Below are positions 61,296 through 64,000 of a stretch of DNA of 64,000 nucleotides, piece by piece. This DNA is from Aestuariibaculum marinum (lineage in GTDB: Bacteria; Bacteroidota; Bacteroidia; Flavobacteriales; Flavobacteriaceae), in contig NZ_JACVXD010000002.1 of NCBI RefSeq assembly GCF_014596975.1, forward strand, positions 186,001 through 250,000, given 5' to 3'. The position numbers and the translations under genes are program-made. The notes below the pieces were generated by a model. That model did no database searches, had not been told where the DNA came from, and saw nothing but the letters and a program-made list of their open reading frames with translations. Numbering within the stretch: position 1 is the stretch's first letter; each line of letters begins with the position of its first letter.

Positions 61296-62496
61296 AAGAA
61301 TTATCATTGTAGGTATAAACTATTATCCTGAGGATAGCGCAATTGGTTTGTATACAACACAAAAAGCAGAGTTTTTAGTAAGTCAAGGATTTGATGTCAC
61401 TGTAATTACAGGGTTTCCTTATTACCCACAATGGGAAATTAGGGAAGATTATAAGAAGAAATCATATTTACTTAAAGAAACCATTAATGGCGTAACCGTT
61501 TTTAGAAGTAAGCAATATGTACCAAGTAATCCTACGTTTTCAAAACGTATTATTCATCTTTTAAGTTTTACTTTTGGAAATTTTATAAACCTTTTTAAAG
61601 TCTCTAAACCAGATGTTGTGATCGCTATAGTACCCTTTACAACTTCTGTTTTATTAGGCTGGTTTTTAAAGTTTCGCTATAAATCCAAGTTATGGGTTCA
61701 TATTCAGGATTTTGAGTTTGATGCGGCAATAGATTCTGGCTTATTAAAAGGCAATGCAAAGCGTATTTTTAAGTCCCTGTTATGGGTTGAAAAAAAATTA
61801 CTTAATAAGGCCGATGTAGTTTCCACCATAAGTTACGGGATGATAAATAAGCTTAATTCTAAATCTAAGACGAAGTCGTATTATCTTACCAATTGGATAG
61901 ATGTTTCATTATTTGATGATTTACAGAATAAAGTTCATCCGTATTTACAATCTGCTAAATTTAAAATTTTGTACTCAGGAAATATCGGGGCAAAACAAGA
62001 TTGGAAATTTTTTATTGATTTTGTAAGTCAATTGAAAAATATGGATAACCTTGAGGTTGTTGTTGTTGGAGAAGGTGCCGAAAAGAACAAAGTGGTTTCA
62101 GCGTTACAAGACTTTCAATTTATTAAGCATTATAATTTAGTGCCTTTTGAAGAATTACCTGTTTTGTTATCAAGTGCAGATGTGCATGTGTTATTTCAAA
62201 AAACAGATGTTATTGATACCGTTATGCCCTCTAAACTATTGGGAATGATGGCTAGTGGTAAGCCTTCTATAGTTACAGGAAATATGAAAAGTGAGGTGGC
62301 AACTGTCCTTGAAGAATCTAATGGGGGCTATTATTTTGAGGGTAATTCAGTAAAAGAAATAATAGATTGTGTTAAAATCTTGAGAGAAGATAAAAAATTA
62401 AAGGAGACTTTAGGGGTAAATGCCAAAAAGTATGTTCAAGAAAAGTTTTCTCAACAGGAAGTTTTAAATAAGTTTGTAAAAGAATTAGTTAGATAG
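61288..62496 (+). CDS. WcaI-like glycosyltransferase (GT4, putative fucosyltransferase)
   Basis: This 402-residue protein starts at a TTG (61288) that overlaps the previous gene. The beginning NKRIIIVGINYYPEDSAIGL and VITGFPYYPQWEIREDYKKK, then LWVHIQDFEFDAAIDSGLLK, match WcaI of colanic acid loci. Its C-terminal domain has KILYSGNIGAKQDWKFFIDF and DTVMPSKLLGMMASGKPSIV with an EX7E-like region. WcaI is thought to be a fucosyltransferase; with gmd and fcl in the same locus that fits GDP-L-fucose as donor, by inference. Confidence 0.9.
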   Translation: MNKRIIIVGINYYPEDSAIGLYTTQKAEFLVSQGFDVTVITGFPYYPQWEIREDYKKKSYLLKETINGVTVFRSKQYVPSNPTFSKRIIHLLSFTFGNFINLFKVSKPDVVIAIVPFTTSVLLGWFLKFRYKSKLWVHIQDFEFDAAIDSGLLKGNAKRIFKSLLWVEKKLLNKADVVSTISYGMINKLNSKSKTKSYYLTNWIDVSLFDDLQNKVHPYLQSAKFKILYSGNIGAKQDWKFFIDFVSQLKNMDNLEVVVVGEGAEKNKVVSALQDFQFIKHYNLVPFEELPVLLSSADVHVLFQKTDVIDTVMPSKLLGMMASGKPSIVTGNMKSEVATVLEESNGGYYFEGNSVKEIIDCVKILREDKKLKETLGVNAKKYVQEKFSQQEVLNKFVKELVR

Positions 62497-62505
62497 TCTT
62501 AATAA

Positions 62506-63906
62506 ATGAAAATTAAAACCATTTGCTGCATCGGCGCAGGCTACGTAGGTGGCCCAACCATGGCTGTGATTGCTCAACAATGTTCACATATTAAAGTAAC
62601 GGTTGTGGATCTTAACGCCTCTAGAATTGCTGCATGGAATGATGCCGATTTGAATAAATTACCGGTGTTTGAGCCAGGATTAGACAAAGTTGTTGGTGAA
62701 GCTCGTGGAAGAAATTTGTTTTTTTCTACCGATGTGGACCAAGCCATTGACGAAGCCGATATGATTTTTATATCCGTGAACACACCAACTAAGACCTATG
62801 GTAAAGGTAAAGGCATGGCAGCCGATTTAAAATATATTGAATTATGTGCACGTCAGATTGCATCGGTGTCAAAATCCAATAAAATTGTGGTTGAGAAATC
62901 TACATTGCCGGTTCGTACAGCATCAGCCATAAAAAATATTTTAGATCATACAGGCAATGGGGTGGAGTTTCAAATACTATCAAATCCTGAATTTTTAGCA
63001 GAAGGAACAGCTATTGAAGATTTACTGTCTCCAGATCGTGTTTTAATAGGAGGTGATACTTCGGATAAAGGACAAGAGGCGATTCAAGCTTTAGTTGATG
63101 TATATGCCAATTGGGTGCCTAAGGAACGTATTTTAACAACCAATGTCTGGTCATCTGAACTTTCTAAATTAACAGCTAATGCCTTTTTAGCACAGCGGGT
63201 ATCATCCATAAATTCCATATCGGCGCTTTGTGAAAAAACGGGTGCCGATGTGAATGAAGTAGCCAAAGCTATTGGATTAGATTCCAGGATAGGTTCTAAG
63301 TTTTTAAAATCTTCTGTTGGCTTTGGAGGGTCTTGTTTTCAAAAGGATATCTTAAATCTTGTTTATATCGCTAAAACCTACGGCTTAAATGAAGTTGCTG
63401 ATTATTGGGAGCAGGTTATCATTATGAACGATTATCAAAAGAATCGTTTTTCAAACAATATTGTTTCTACGCTCTATAATACTGTTTCCGGAAAGAAAAT
63501 CACCTTTTTAGGTTGGGCGTTTAAAAAAGATACGAACGATACCCGTGAGTCTGCGGCGATTCAGGTGGCCGATAATCTATTAAACGAACAAGCGCATATT
63601 GAGGTGTACGATCCTAAGGTGAGCGAAGAACGTATGTATGCGGATTTGGATTATTTAAATACCAGAACTGAAGCAGAGAATAGAGCGTTATTAAAAGTGC
63701 TGAAAGATCCTTACCAAGCTTGTAAAGAGTCCCATGCTATTGCGGTATTAACCGAATGGGATGAATTTAAAACTTATGACTGGCAACGTATTTACAATAA
63801 TATGTTAAAGCCTGCTTTCGTTTTTGACGGTCGTGGTATTTTAGACACAAAAGCTTTGGAAAAAATCGGATTTGTGTGTTACTCCATCGGAAAAGGTTCT
63901 AAATAA
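62506..63906 (+). CDS. ugd: UDP-glucose 6-dehydrogenase
   Basis: The 466-residue enzyme is of the longer, animal/plant-like Ugd type. It has [19 protein letters not shown] (NAD site), [46 protein letters not shown] and the catalytic [17 protein letters not shown]. The C-terminal NAD-binding half has [18 protein letters not shown]. It oxidises UDP-glucose to UDP-glucuronate. The gene 10 bp downstream begins like a UDP-glucuronate decarboxylase, which would use this product. Confidence 0.97.
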   Translation: MKIKTICCIGAGYVGGPTMAVIAQQCSHIKVTVVDLNASRIAAWNDADLNKLPVFEPGLDKVVGEARGRNLFFSTDVDQAIDEADMIFISVNTPTKTYGKGKGMAADLKYIELCARQIASVSKSNKIVVEKSTLPVRTASAIKNILDHTGNGVEFQILSNPEFLAEGTAIEDLLSPDRVLIGGDTSDKGQEAIQALVDVYANWVPKERILTTNVWSSELSKLTANAFLAQRVSSINSISALCEKTGADVNEVAKAIGLDSRIGSKFLKSSVGFGGSCFQKDILNLVYIAKTYGLNEVADYWEQVIIMNDYQKNRFSNNIVSTLYNTVSGKKITFLGWAFKKDTNDTRESAAIQVADNLLNEQAHIEVYDPKVSEERMYADLDYLNTRTEAENRALLKVLKDPYQACKESHAIAVLTEWDEFKTYDWQRIYNNMLKPAFVFDGRGILDTKALEKIGFVCYSIGKGSK

Positions 63907-63916
63907 AAAACTATCA

Positions 63917-64000
63917 ATGAAAAAGGTTCTAATAACAGGTGCTGCTGGATTTTTGGGTTCACATTTATGTGATCGTTTCATAAATGAAGGATATCATGTT
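63917..64000 (+). CDS. NAD-dependent epimerase/dehydratase, probably UDP-glucuronate decarboxylase, cut by window edge
   Basis: Only 28 codons are visible, from the ATG at 63917. The peptide [18 protein letters not shown] followed by INEGYHV is the SDR NAD-binding start and most resembles UDP-glucuronate decarboxylases (UXS), which make UDP-xylose. The position right after ugd supports that reading. The rest lies outside the window. Confidence 0.75.
   Translation, partial: MKKVLITGAAGFLGSHLCDRFINEGYHV

Noticed and set aside
1..64000. CRISPR arrays, insertion sequences, prophage genes
   Set aside because: No regularly spaced repeats, transposase, integrase or phage structural genes were found.

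Overview
The window looks like a chromosome segment of a marine-type member of Flavobacteriaceae (Bacteroidota). The evidence is low GC, Bacteroidota-type promoter elements (-33 TTG, -7 TAnnTTTG), little Shine-Dalgarno signal, a T9SS sorting tail, SusC-like TonB-dependent receptors with FecI/FecR, and many families typical of this phylum (DUF4175, DUF4249, DUF4837, GIN/DUF2807, DUF4974). The only RNA gene seen is a tRNA-Cys. No CRISPR array, insertion sequence or prophage was found.

Region 1 (1-26.6 kb) is mostly housekeeping. It holds a truncated CDF metal exporter, rpiB, an AT-rich 780-bp gap with DnaA-box-like sites, rnr, a LysE-type exporter, an orphan PoNi-family immunity protein, tRNA-Cys, folB, glnS with a lineage-type C-terminal extension, a NarL-type histidine kinase/regulator pair beside a small secreted repeat protein, an SPFH protein, gltX, and the run DUF4175-ybeY-mnmG-methyltransferase. 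Two parS-like palindromes sharing the core GTTCCACGTGGAAC bracket mnmG.

Region 2 (26.8-37.3 kb) is envelope and uptake. It has a Skp/OmpH-like lipoprotein, a TonB-dependent receptor with a DUF4249 lipoprotein, then a FecI-type sigma factor, FecR anti-sigma and a second STN-bearing receptor of the same subfamily, followed by holB and a T9SS cargo protein. A 13-nt motif occurs in inverted orientation before fecI and before fecR.

Region 3 (37.4-64 kb) runs from pgk, an MltD-like transglycosylase, a DUF4837 lipoprotein, tatA, an M23 peptidase, a GH3-family protein and a phosphorylase-like protein into a large surface-polysaccharide locus. The locus encodes a chain-length-like protein, dTDP-L-rhamnose (rfbBACD) and GDP-L-fucose (gmd, fcl) synthesis. 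Next comes a visibly more AT-rich variable block: a GpsA-TagD fusion, a CDP-glycerol glycerophosphotransferase, a Wzx-like flippase, two polytopic polymerase/ligase-like proteins, an SGNH hydrolase and a glycosyltransferase. It closes with WcaF-like, WcaI-like, Ugd and a truncated UDP-sugar epimerase/decarboxylase.

The most notable system is the predicted two-gene route from dihydroxyacetone phosphate through glycerol-3-phosphate and CDP-glycerol to a glycerol-phosphate-modified glycan. This is teichoic-acid-like chemistry inside a Gram-negative O-antigen or capsule locus, with the first two steps fused in one polypeptide.
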